A program made the translations under genes and the position numbers. Positions 36,676 to 48,390 of a stretch of 64,000 nucleotides of DNA are shown in pieces. How positions within the stretch are numbered: the stretch's first letter is position 1; every line of letters begins with the position of its first letter. This DNA comes from Vermamoeba vermiformis (Eukaryota; Tubulinea; Echinamoebida), in contig JBEWZL010000270.1 in NCBI GenBank assembly GCA_045837725.1, positions 305,787 through 369,786 on the forward strand, written 5' to 3'. The notes beneath the pieces were generated by a model. That model worked only from the letters and a program-made list of their open reading frames with translations. It had not been told where the DNA came from and searched no databases.

Positions 36676-36889
36676 TAAGCCAGTAAGTGCTTGTTGTTTG
36701 ATAAAACTTCTTCATTGTCTTCTAACTTATTTAACTCCGGTAAACGTTAATCCGATACGTCTGAAAGTCCTTGAACGGTTTCATTGCAGGCCGTTGGATC
36801 CAACGCTGCATCAACATCAACTTCAAACCCCTCTGTTCGAGCTGGCGTGTTATTATTGGTTTCGATCTGGTAGTAACGTTACATTTAAT

Positions 36890-36960
36890 TAAGGTGCATT
36901 GACCAAAGTTTGACTTTCTACGAAATTTCAAATGAATTACAATTTATCTCGGCTCAAATG
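36890..36960 (+). repeat. Relic related to the piggyBac-type MITE
   Basis: Positions 36905-36930 are identical over 26 bases to the inside of the MITE at 39453-39694 (its complement, 39637-39662), and further similarity runs to CTCGGCTC near 36950. A TTAA lies just before it, but the CCC terminal repeat is absent, so I read this as a decayed or partial copy. The rest of 36676-37320 is intergenic without a gene. Confidence 0.45.
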
Positions 36961-37320
36961 AAAGATTCATCGATCCAGTTAGCAAAACATTATAATATAC
37001 ATGGAATATATATGGTTTTGTTGATAACGGACTTGGAAGGATTTGCTGCCACTGCCGAAAAGTGGATGTCGGCAGTTTTTCTGCGCGCCAACCTGCAGGT
37101 TTTGTGGTTTCCAGTACTGAGCACCATCCAATTGTTCAACTAAGAAGAAATTTGCCGTCAAACAGCTGCCAAAATTAGATTTTTTCTGAACGTTTGAACT
37201 TTTCAACGTTTACCAGCAAAAAGTTACCAAATTTGGAAACTACTGAACGAAACCATTTCTGCTCATTTCAAAAAGTTGTTTATCATCTCTACCGAGTAAT
37301 CATAGACCACAAATCAACTA

Positions 37321-38973
37321 TGTCGCAACAATTGGATTGCTTGATCGTTGGTGCAGGCTTCTCCGGCCTGTACATGCTTCATCGCGCTCGCTCTCTCGGC
37401 TTATCCGTTAAAGCTGTAGAAACTGCTCCTAACGTTGGCGGAACTTGGTTCTGGAATCGCTATCCTGGTGCCTCATGCGACGTAGACGTAATTGGTTAGT
37501 AGATCAGTTCGGTTCTAACGGCTCGGGTTTACATTTCTATTTTTAGACTACTCTTTCTCCTTCGACAAGAACCTCCAAAATGAATGGACGTGGAAGACAA
37601 GATTTGCTTCTCAAAAAGACCTCTTTCAGTACCTGCTCCACGTAACCGACAGATTCAACCTTCGATCCGACCTTATTTTCAACACTAGCGTCACTGCTGC
37701 TTCATGGAACGAACAAGAGGCCCGATGGAACGTTACTTGCAACACTGGGGCTTCATTTTCCGTCAAATTCCTGGTCATGGCTACTGGATGCCTTTCCGCT
37801 CCCAAAGAGATCGACATTGCCGGAAGCACTTCCTTCAAGGGCGAAACATATACAACGAGTGCTTGGCCAGCCCACGACTTAGACTTTACTGGCAAGCGCG
37901 TTGCAGTTATCGGCACTGGCTCATCCGGAGTTCAAACCATTCCCGAAGTCGCCAAACAAGCCAAACACGTCTACGTCTATCAACGCACTGCTTGTTATGC
38001 CGTACCTGCTGGCAATCGCACCTTCACTGAAGAAGAGATCAAGACAACTAAAGACCAGTACGATCAACTTCGTGCTGGCATGCGCAACACCTTCTTCGGA
38101 GTGGCCACGTACCCGATAGTTACGACAGCTTTTGCGACAGTATCAGCTGAAGAGCGTCAAAAGATCTACGAGAAGGCTTGGACCGAGGGAGGCTGGAACA
38201 TGTTGATGTGTTTCGTTGATAATTTGGTCAACAAGGAGGCCAACGACGCTGTTTCTGAATTCGTCAAGAACAAGATTCGCAGCCAAATCAAAAACCCGCA
38301 AACGGCTGAAGATTTGGTCCCGACGGATTATGGCTTTGGCTTGAAACGCGCTTGCTTAGAGAACGGTTACTACGAGGCCTTCAATCGTCCGAACGTCAGT
38401 TTGATCAACTTGCGCAAGACTCCTATTGTCGAAATCACACCGACTGGCATCAAGACTAGCGCAGGAGAACAAGAACTCGATTGCATTATTTACGCAATGG
38501 GATTTGACGCCTTCACCGGTCCGTTGACTCGAATCAACATCCAAGGTCGCAACAACGAAACAGTGAAAAATCATTGGAGCCAATCGACGAGTTCGTACCT
38601 TGGCTTAGCGTTGAACAACTTTCCAAATTTGTTCACGATCTGCGGTCCCGGAAGTCCCTCCGTTCTCAGCAACATGGTGCTGTCGATCGAAGAGCACGTG
38701 AATTGGGTTACTAACTGCTTGGCGTACCTGCAAAAGAATAACATTAAGACGATTGAAGCCACCAGACAAGCTGAAGACGAGTGGACCGGTCTCGTGAATA
38801 TCATTGCGAATATGACCTTGTTCCCAACCGCCAAGAATTCTTGGTACAACAACGCCAATATTGCGGGGAAAAATCAAAATTTCACGCCTTATGTCGCTGG
38901 TGTCGGTCCTTACAGTCAAAAGATTACGGCTGTGGCTGCTGCAAACTACGAAGGATTTGTATTAACTAATTAA
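37321..38973 (+). CDS. Flavin-dependent monooxygenase, Baeyer-Villiger type
   Basis: The ATG at 37321 gives MSQQLDCLIVGAGFSGLYML with the FAD-binding GxGxxG. One short intron near 37495-37545. Further landmarks: VGGTWFWNRYPGASCDVDVI, the ATG motif in KFLVMATGCLSAPKE, the second Rossmann motif RVAVIGTGSSGVQTIPEVAK for NADPH, and YAMGFDAFTGPLTR. The region that carries the BVMO fingerprint (FxGxxxHxxxWP) reads FKGETYTTSAWP, with Thr where His is usual. Length of about 530 residues fits cyclohexanone/phenylacetone monooxygenases. The substrate is not predictable. The near lack of introns compared with neighbours suggests gain from bacteria or fungi, but codon use was not measured. Confidence 0.9.
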
Positions 38974-39061
38974 AAGTCTTTATTTTTATTAATAAAATTT
39001 CTATTCGTTCCAAACTGAATAGTACTGCAGCAAAATCTATGTTGACGCCCGGATCCACGTT

Positions 39062-41495
39062 TTATTTCTTTTTTTTCGGTTTCTTATTGTCACTCATACG
39101 ACTAGTATTTTCTACAACAACAGTCTTCGTGTACAGTTCTGTCGGCCATTTATCAGGCTTGACGAGCTCACTTTTGCCGTTGACAACTTGTTCGCAGAAT
39201 ATCAGCACATCGCCCGTGACCACAAAATCTCGATCAAGTGAGACTAATTTTTGCAGTTCTGCGGTGATATTTGCAGATTCAGTGGTGTAGGGACAGAACG
39301 GCATGTACACAGAGCCACCGGCCACGCGGAAATATTCTTGCAGCAGTTCATTTGCTTTGACATTCGGCTTGGCTTTCTTATTGACATTGCCTTTGAACAG
39401 CATGATATAGCTAAGTATGTTGAAGTCAGACTTTGCATTAATGAATTTTAACCCTTTAGTGACGGGAAGAGCGTGACAAACGATCGGTCAAACGCCGGTC
39501 AAACCAAATTTTTCGGCAACCAACACACAATAATTGTTAATATTTAATAATATTTACACAACTATATATGTAGTATAGTCGTGGTAATTGGCTCGAAAAA
39601 TTTATCGATAGAGCCGAGAAAAAAATTAATTCTTTATGAAATTTCGTAGAAAGTCAAACTTTGTCAACGTCACGCTTTCCCCGTCATGAAAGGGTTAAAT
39701 TGGAATTGACCAATCACGTACCGTTTGCCTTTTGGATTTTTCATGACGTAGCACGAATGAACCTCGTCCACAGTTGATTTCAATACTTCCATGGCAAAAC
39801 TGAGCAAGTTGGTGCTTTCGATAGTGATTTCCTAATATAGTAATTAGCACTTTGTAGCAGAACCTCGAGTCATACCCTCAGCTTGCTATCTTCAGTGACA
39901 TGCATCACACTGATCGTGCTGGGCTTGGTATCGAAGTACAACAACATAACTGTATCATCGGTCTGCACCACGAACTCGTTGGGAGAATGCTGCGTTTGAC
40001 ACGTGTCAATGAAATGTGTCACAAAAAAGTTCGATGAATAACGTACCCTAATGACATGTTTCGCCATAGATCCTCGATAGAACACTGAGCCAAGTGTTTT
40101 TCGTGCATTCACGTCGTAAAAAGTCAATCCAGATTTAAGTCGAAACACGAGCAGATCGTCGAACAAAAAGAGCGGGAAATTTTGTAGGTATTTCATCTTA
40201 AATGCTGCGTAATTATTGCGTCTATCAAATATCCATATGAACCCAATCGTTGAACAAACTAACTGTTAAAAGAAATTAGCACAAGCGATCAGTTGATAAT
40301 TTAGATCCGTACCAAGGTATCGTTCAACGCCGCATAATAAACCCCTGTATCAATCGGTAGCTGGCGCACGAGTTCAAAGTCTTGATAGATGTACAACACA
40401 CCGGGTGTAGTAGAAACAATAGTGTTTTTACAGAACGCTAGCACTGGTCCATGGATGCCCATTGAAAGGTCAATTTTTTCATTTTTCACCCAGTCATATA
40501 GCACAGAGTTGCCAAATCTTATAGTATATGATTCGTTATTAAAAAATAGATTAATTATTAAAAAAAAATACTGCACCGGCTGAACTCACCTTGGCTCCAC
40601 TCCGATGACTTGAGTTACCGTCGGATCAGTGTTAAAAATAGCTTGTTTGAAGTGACCGTCATGCCACGGGAGATTTCGTTCAGCTGAAAATTTAATCTCG
40701 GAGATATCAAACGAGATTTTGGTGGCTTTTAAAGTATGCCATTCGACAGCCAAGTAGCCGTCAACGTTCTAAATAGAGTATTAGTGTATAATGGATATTG
40801 TCCTATACTTACGAATGATAGTAAGTAATTTCCAATGGCTACAGAGTACCACGATCTGCCGAGTTGCTAAAAATACCAGATCAGTCGATCCAAAAAAGTT
40901 AAATCAGCGCGTGTACCTTAGAGACCTCCCCAGTATAAATATTTTTTGCTTGACAACCGAGTACTTTAACAGAATTCTCGCCTGCTTGTGTGCCACAGGT
41001 TGCAATTACATTGTCTTTATGCATCGAAATATGCGGGCCAATGAATCTGTTTTCGCAATGCACCTCGTGGTTTGCAATAAGAGTTTTGATATATACGCTA
41101 GTAATACGAAGTTAGTGATGTATTTTCGGCATAAAAAATCGTTGCTAACTCACTTTCCAGTTTGGATCGCCTTGTAAACTTTTGATTTTCGAATATGTAA
41201 AAATCGCCAGGATTGATTTTCATATGGCAGAGTATTATCGAACGGAAAATCGACGTGGTACAGGTGCTATAGAAAAATTAGAAAAATTATAAATTATAAA
41301 GAAAAATAAAAATAAAGAAAAATTCAACCAAAAATATTTAATTAAACAGCGCTTAAGACTGACCTTCCATAAGTGATCATCGAGTACGTTCAATCGCCAG
41401 CTCTTGCACACAGACGAGCATCGAAGTAAGGAACGCAGATCAAGCTGAAGCAGCGACGAAAACAAGATCTCGCTGGGCAAATTAGACCAATTCAT
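39062..41495 (-). CDS. F-box protein with a beta-propeller-like C-terminal part
   Basis: The start MNWSNLPSEILFSSLLQLDL (ATG at 41493-41495) leads a clear N-terminal F-box: LPSEIL ... LLRCSSVCKSWRLNVLDDHLW. About eight to nine short exons follow. Several carry beta-strand repeats such as VLYDWVKNEKIDLSMGIHGP, TPGVLYIYQDFELVRQLPID, LLVFRLKSGLTFYDVNARKT and MLLYFDTKPSTISVMHVTED, suggesting a propeller. The final exon (39062-39431) reads SDFNILSYIMLFKGNVNKKA and ends in a Lys tract (DNKKPKKKK). The last intron (39432-39717) holds a 242-bp MITE; without it the intron would be about 40 nt. Inferred role: SCF ubiquitin ligase substrate receptor. Middle exon edges are uncertain. Confidence 0.7.
39453..39694. 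mobile_element. piggyBac-type MITE in an intron (242 bp)
   Basis: Terminal inverted repeats of about 26-28 bases, beginning CCCTTTAGTGACGGG on the left and the complement CCCTTTCATGACGGG on the right, with a few mismatches. The target-site duplication is TTAA on both sides (39449-39452 and 39695-39698). TTAA plus CCC-starting ends are the piggyBac hallmark. It carries no coding sequence, so it is non-autonomous. It sits in the last intron of the F-box gene. Confidence 0.85.
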
Positions 41496-42234
41496 GTTAG
41501 TTCGTTCTATTGATGTCTTGTGCAGTCTGTAAGATGGTTGAATAAATAATACCTTCAAATCTAAATTTGTTTCGGTTGCTCTTGTTCTCGGGCTATCTAA
41601 CAATTTTCCCGCGACAATCAGATTCTATTCTCAAGTTTCTTCCGAACTATATCGGTGATATATTGTATATTATCTTTTATAATGTATGGAAACGAAGAGC
41701 AGAAAAGAACTACTTTTCGCGATCCCTTTTAAAACTGTGACCCAATCAGCTGCTTTGCACTGCCTTCTGTTCTATCAATTGCAATAATATTTTTGCTGGA
41801 TTTTAACAATTTTTTCAGCTCGCTAGAATCGACATCCAACGAATTGTTAACTCGATCTGGCTTTTATCAAAAGCATCCAGGTTGCTCGATCGAGCTGCAG
41901 CTTATAATATAAAATCAGTATTCTCGTACGATTATCTGGATCTTTACGTACTACTTACCATCATGTTTTTTGCCTATGAACCATCGTTGTGGCTACCACG
42001 CATAACTAACTACGAGATTGCGTTGCAACGTAAAGCTGGCTATTGTTCCAGCACTTCTATCAATAAAGATTTTGGCTGCATTTGTGCTTGTGCTGTCCGG
42101 GTTGGAAAAAACGAAAAAACACAAATTCGAAAAAGAAGCACGTGCGGCGTCAATCTGACAAACGAAACTGCCGCACAATCATTGTAAAAATTTACTAGAT
42201 TGAAGGAATTCTTACAGGACAAACTGAGCATATT
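41496..42234. other. Intergenic between two minus-strand F-box genes
   Basis: A plus-strand frame at about 41962-42187 (MFFAYEPSLWLPRITN...) has no supporting features, and I do not call it. Confidence 0.4.
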
Positions 42235-45200
42235 TTAATGTGTCTTTACAGCGTACTTAATATTCAATTGTTGTAGTAGGGGCATAATTTCGCTCACACT
42301 ATGATCTTCGTTGCTTATTTTGCACCAAGAATGGAGCACGATCAAGTTCAATTGATGAGGTTGGTTTAAAATATCTGCTATGGCGGTGCATGTTGCGGAC
42401 TGGAAGGCGTGTGCAGGGTTTTTCCGAGTGTCCCACAAATGAAGGGTTCTTAATCGCGGGAGCATCGATTTCAGTGCATGAACGAAACTTATTTTCACAA
42501 ATTTCACCGGATATTCAGTCTGTGCTACGATTGGCAGCATCAAGTCTGTGATCGATTCTTGATTTTGCAGTGCGAATAAGAATTCATTTTCGCTTGCGTT
42601 TGCACCATGAAGATCTTCATCGTTTCCGCTTAAATTGATCGGAAACATCATATGAAACTTTGTGAGTTTGTTCTTTTGTATCAGATCAATCAACGGGCCG
42701 TATTTTGTAAAGTGACAATTGAACAGTACCACTGATGTGATTGTCGGACTCGATGCAATGTCGCTCATCAATTGTGCTATCAGTGCTGACTGTTTTTCGT
42801 TAGCACACTGCAAGTTCATGAGCTTAATAGACTTGAGAACGGAACTCGAGCCTATTGTGTAAAAAGTAAGTAAAGTCCGATAGCATTTAGAGATTCATTT
42901 GCTTACGAATGATTTGTGAAGCCTTGTGAATGGTGTGTTTGAGTGCCTTTTCGTCATTCAAATCAACGATCATTGTTTTGCACTCATTAGCATCACTTCG
43001 AATACTTGAATCGTACATGCGTGCATTGTACTTCATTCGGTTGCACTGCTCGTGTTAGTCTAGAACGTACTATAATCATGACGCAAGTTTACCTTGGTGG
43101 TTAGTAACTGTCTGAACTCTTCTTCGCATTGCTCTTTGATCATTCGATTCGTTTGTTCTAATAATAAATTGAGTCGTTAATTAAACTAAAAGATTTATCA
43201 CCTACTTCGGAGTTCAAGAATTTTGTTGCGTTGTTCATCCGACATGTCGTGAAAAGGAATGTCGTCTTCGTATTTGTGAATAAACAATTGTGCCAACGCG
43301 TCTTCTTCCTGCAACTCTTGTCCGCTGTAAACTATTGCGTCTTCAACGAGATTCTTTTGCATATAATAAGCTGTTTTGTCATCATGGTCTGGTGCTTGGC
43401 CGATCGTTTCATCCCAAAGCTCGACCATGCTACAATAACAAGATGAGAAAAAACTTAAACGAAGGCAGGCTATAATCTTAAACTTACTGCCTGATGATAC
43501 GCTCATCCACAGAATCATCTTCCTCGTCGGAATTTTCCATGACTGAGATTTCAAAATCTTCAGGGTCCTCTTTGGCGTCAAACTGGGCATGTTGGACGCA
43601 CTTTTTGAGACTTTCTTGCACGATACTACGCATTGGGTCGTCATTATAGTCTTCATCTTCTATGCTTTCGTTGGTATCGCCCTCTTCCAAGTCCATAATT
43701 GGCTCGTCAACCCAGTCACTATCAACGCTTGACGATTCGTCCGAGTAATCTTCGCTGTCAGAATTCATCACAATTGGATTCTCGTAATGTAAATCGCTCT
43801 TGTCAGTGTAAATTATCGTTTGTTTTGTCCTATTCAGCTGTCCCATCTCTAGGGCTTTTAAAATATCTTCAGAGCCCACATCTACTACATTCTCGTTCGG
43901 TTTTTTCTCTGATACAACCGACGACAACGTGCGGTGAATAAATTCACTTAATATATGGACTGCAAACTCTGTGGTAATCGTTAACCCACACGAATTCTAT
44001 TATAATTGGAATCAAACTTACCAGTGGCATTGGGTGTGGCACAAAAAACTCCTCCTTTTCGCATTAAGCGATGAATGCCGTGACGAACTGAAGAAAAAAT
44101 TGAACATTCAGCTATTATTTGGCGTTAGTATCACTTACTTGACAGCCAATCCGGCATTGTTTCAAAATCATCGTCAGTCGCAATATCTGCTTGAAAATAA
44201 CTTGTCCACGGATTGACTTGCTGCGGAAAATTGAATCCCCATTGCTTATCGGCGAGGTAAAACACTTCCGAGATATTGTTTTCAACCTCGAACACTAGTA
44301 CAACATTAATATTATAGGCTAGGTATTAGATTATTACCTGAATAAACAGAGCTCAAGTACGGGTACTTCTTTTCCGCGCCTTGTTTCAAGAACAACAAGT
44401 CCACCATGCGAAGCTTTTGAAGCGCACAAATCATCGTTGAAATGATTGACGAAGATTGATCGAGTGTTGTAGCGTATTTGAGCTGATTAACAACTTCATC
44501 GACGACATCGCCTGTTCGAACCACGAATCGCTCGAATTTGGCTGTCTGAAGTGACACGTGTCAACACGTGAATAAGTTTTAACTTGCAATAGCAACACGA
44601 ACTTACACTAATAAGCGCTGAATCGGGACAGCATGGCGCGGGACAATGACCCATCAACACTGCACTCAGCACGTGAATGAACAATTTGAGCGAGCGTTCT
44701 GACGATGACACATTTCTTGTAAGAGATTAGTCCTATAACGTCATATCAATCGTTTTCTGCGTGACTCACTCGAAGATTTTGTCTCTTTGTTCAATGGAAA
44801 TAAAACTATCGTATTCACTCTCATCTTCAACATCGCTCTCGTCTTCGTTTACTTCCGTCTTGAGTGCTTCAGATTCTTGCGTATGAATAACATCTTTGTC
44901 GTCATTTTTATCATTATCCGCACTGTTAGTGTCAATCACGTCGCTTTCGGAGGCATCCATTTCTTCGTCTGACTCGCTGTGGCTGCGTTCATCCCAACTG
45001 TAATCGAAATCTTTGCTGTTCAAGATATCACGCAGCAGCGATCGATCCCAATCCCAATCCAAGTCTACGTCAAGTTTGGACTCAAGTTCGACAATTTCTT
45101 CGTCTTTCTCATCGTACAAAGCCAATTCGTTTTCTTCTTTGAGACAACTGCACTCGGAGTTTTTGAACGCTTCGACAACAGGCTTTGTGTCACGCCATAG

Positions 45201-45996
45201 TTCAAATTGGCGATATTTGGCCTCGCACTTCAAAGCCAGTTGTTTGTAGTCAACGGCTGGATCGTAATTTTTGTGCTTTGTGTCGACAAGGTCCATTGAG
45301 AGCGTGTAGTCGCTTTCTAGCCAAAAAAATTAGCAGAGATCTCAGTTTATTACTATATCTGATGTAATAATATCTTACGATCGAAGAAATATTTGATTGG
45401 AAATTTAGCAAGGTACTCGTCTTCAGCGACCAGATCTTGTTGGATCTTCATGCAATCTCTCGTTACGGGCGAGTCATAAATTTCAAAATCCCATTCAAAA
45501 ATATTCTGGTTTGGCGAGGAAACTGATTTTAGAACTGTATGACACGTTAGAAGCGAAGATCTGATTTGATTGTTTTTCAAACTTGCCTTGGTCGAGGAGT
45601 GTTCCGTCGATATTCACTTTAAATCGCTTTCTGGATGCTAAATAGACTTCATACCACCTTCTATTTGTTAATGATTGTGATACCAGATTATTCCAACGTT
45701 TTGAGGTCAGTGACACTAGAACAATAGACAACGGATCTTCCACGTATAGTAGAATAATCTGTAATATCTCCTGCGGAAATATTTGGAATATCTCTAACTC
45801 TATAAATAGAGAAGTCAGAAGTAAAGTCGACGAGGTAAATGAAAATTAGATCAAATAAATAAATTGCTTATTAAATTCGCGAATTAACCTTGTAAATGTA
45901 ATAAATCGATAAAAAAATACCTTCAGAATTGCGGCGCGATTTTTTAAGTATTTGTTTGTCGTCCCAGGCCTCATCTGCTTTTCTTTTTTTCTCCAT
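42235..45996 (-). CDS. Large acidic F-box protein with LRR-like C-terminus
   Basis: Exon 1 starts at the ATG 45994-45996 with a basic nuclear-signal-like peptide (MEKKRKADEAWDDKQILKKS). It splices over a longer intron to ELEIFQIFPQEILQIILLYV, an F-box (continuing LSIVLVSLTSKRWNNLVSQSL, quoted in part). About twelve exons follow, with two very acidic disordered stretches (SESDEEMDASESDVIDTNSA and MNSDSEDYSDESSSVDSDWV). The C-terminal exon (42235 to about 42850) has LRR-like units (SPTITSVVLFNCHFTKYGPL, MLPRLRTLHLWDTRKNP). Total near 950 residues. I treat the string of minus-strand frames as one gene because intron phases and strand agree, but two genes cannot be excluded. Probable ubiquitin-ligase adaptor (inference). 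Confidence 0.55.
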
Positions 45997-46761
45997 CCGG
46001 TTTGGACAAAAGAACTAACAGTCAACTAAAATCTCTTGTGTTGTCCGTTAGAAATACAACATGAAAAAGGACGGTCCTGCTGTGGTGTTTTGTTTTTGGC
46101 GTGCACAAACAAAGAAAGCACGTGAGCCAAGAAATTCCCAGAAAAGCGGTTGACCGCCCAGGGTTGCCGGGTATGCCTTGCGTGTGGTTCAACCCCGTAG
46201 TTTCAGCCCTTAAAGTCGCCGCCGATCCAGTTCACCCGATCTGATCGAGCCCAAGCCTCAATCAATGCACTATGATTTTGGACCATGCAGTACGGTCTCC
46301 AAAAGCGAACCGTCTACCCTAACGACAGTTCCGTCCATAACTGCACAACGTAAGTTGCAATGAAAAAAAAAGTCAGTTATTGTTCGGTCCCATTAGAGCA
46401 TCAACAATTAAATTGGTCGTCATTATTCAGCCCTATAAGTACCACAATAGATTATATGATCGAGATTATGGTCTTGTAAGTACATACACCCATAGAATAA
46501 ATTCGGAACGATCGAGCCGTTTCAGATCATTTCAATAATGACTTGATTAAGCAATATTTTATTCAATTATAAACGAATATTATATTTATACAGCGTTCTA
46601 TCGCTAAGCATAATAATTATAATTAAATAGGTAAACAAAACCAAAAAAGATCAAAAACGCCAGTAGCACGATTTGAAGTAAGTTCATTAATAAAAATTTG
46701 ATTATATTTGATAAATATATTTCCTAAGTTTTCTGCAATATTCAAATTAACTGTTTTGTAG
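45997..46761. other. Divergent promoter region
   Basis: 765 bases between the acidic F-box gene and the glycosyltransferase. A GC-rich patch lies near 46140-46260 with no recognised tRNA fold. TTTTGTAG sits immediately before the ATG at 46762, a likely 5'-UTR intron acceptor. Confidence 0.4.
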
Positions 46762-48244
46762 ATGTCGATCAGTTACTTTTTAGCGGCTTCAAAGAGAAGA
46801 TTATCACGAACGCCAATACGAACTCTCATATTAGGAGTTGTTGTATTTTTGGCAATAATATTACTAGTCACAGAATTGCGAGTAACGAACAACAAGACGG
46901 TTGGATGCGATCAACAAATTTTACAGTTTCATATTGGAGATGGAGAAGTAATTGACGAATATACAGATACCAAAGATAGAGAATGCACGAAGCCTATATT
47001 CGAATTAGATAGCAAGAATTTAGTGGTCAAGAAAAAATGCGGAAAAGATCCACTCAATTTTTTCCTTTTATGGTCAACAAAGCGCGAAGATTTCAAATTA
47101 AAGCACTTTAGAGTAATAGACAGCATATTTACACATCATCCTAATGCAAGGCTGCACATAATTACTTCGAACATGACCCTGGATGATTTTTCGTTTTATA
47201 CGAATGACTACGATATAGTGCATCACTATTTGGACACGAATAATATATTCAAAGATACGCCGTTAGAACGATGGGCGCAAAATATTCCGCAGTACAAGTC
47301 TTCAGGCAACTATTTCAGTCACTTGACGGATGCGATGAGACTAGCGCTGCTTTGGAAATACGGAGGAGTGTATTTGGATACAGATGCGATAGTCATTAGG
47401 AATTTAGAACACGTTCGAAATGCTTTGGGAGTGCAGCACCCATCCGACGTCGCGACTGGCGAAATTAACGGTAAGTAACGTCTCATAGCTTAACTCAACA
47501 TCAAATATTGTTTAATTGCCTTAATTGGTAAAATTTTGATTTTAACGGTAAACCGCGTGTTGTAACACCGCATCCATTATTACAATTAATTTGCTAAATT
47601 TGGATCAGGACTTAAAAATAGCTTGGTAATTTAATTGCGGTTATTTTTCTTATTTATTGCTCTCTTACTAATTTGAGCCACAAATTAGGCGCGGTCATGA
47701 TATTCGACCGGATGCATCCATTTTTGTATTACGCCATGCACTTCTTAATGTCGACGTACGATCCCGGTGTGTGGGATATCGCAGGACCACAAGTCGTTAC
47801 TAAGGCTGTTATGGGTTGGAGCTCACTACATCCGTTCATGGTGCGCTGGATCCCCGAACATAAAGCGGGTAAGTTGCGCGACATTTCCTTATTTAGTAAA
47901 ATTCAGAACTAACAATTGGTTCAGGTCAATATGACTTGCCCAACGAGCCTATAGGCACTCCAGCGATCTCAGTATTTACTGATCGATTCGCTTTTTACGG
48001 TTTGGCTTGGTGGGTCAAACCACGAGTGGATACGACTGCCGGACATCCGGATCTGCCCCAATACCGTAAAGACGTTGAAGAACGAGCATATGCGTACCAC
48101 TATGTTAATCAAATGGTGCGAGTCACGAACTCAAAGATCAAGAAGGGCGTCTACTTGTTCGATCTGCTTCAAAAAGGCTGTTTGTTCGAGTGCTCGTACG
48201 ATGATCTAGATATCAATATTGTAGAAGTATTAGATAATAAGTAA
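46762..48244 (+). CDS. Type II membrane glycosyltransferase, DXD sugar-binding / alpha-1,4 type
   Basis: The ATG at 46762 begins MSISYFLAASKRRLSRTPIR, followed by one helix (about residues 20-39, TLILGVVVFLAIILLVTELR), so it is a type II Golgi-type protein. The luminal part has FFLLWSTKREDFKLKHFRVI, then LTDAMRLALLWKYGGVYLDTDAI, where DTD is the DXD metal and nucleotide-sugar site (Gly_transf_sug). The C-terminal region (HPFLYYAMHFLMSTYDPGVW ... GPQVVTKAVMGW) matches the alpha-1,4-glycosyltransferase conserved region that usually follows. Three exons; intron 1 is long (about 220 nt). About 400 residues. Donor and acceptor are unknown; relatives make Gal or GlcNAc alpha-1,4 linkages on glycolipids or glycoproteins. 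Confidence 0.9.
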
Positions 48245-48390
48245 CTCTTTGGAATAAACTAACTGCGTTGTAAATTATCAAGATGATCTGGTTTATTTTT
48301 GGAATTCCCGTGCGCTGAAAAAACCTCAGATCTCATTCCTTATGATTACATTCATTCCGACAATAGATATAACACCGTCCTGTACCATAA

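Noticed and set aside
41882-42187. Plus-strand frame of about 100 codons
   Set aside because: Begins without a true ATG, is isolated and shows no recognisable sequence.
46150-46200. GC-rich GGTTCAACCCC resembling a T arm
   Set aside because: No matching D and anticodon arms at the right spacing.
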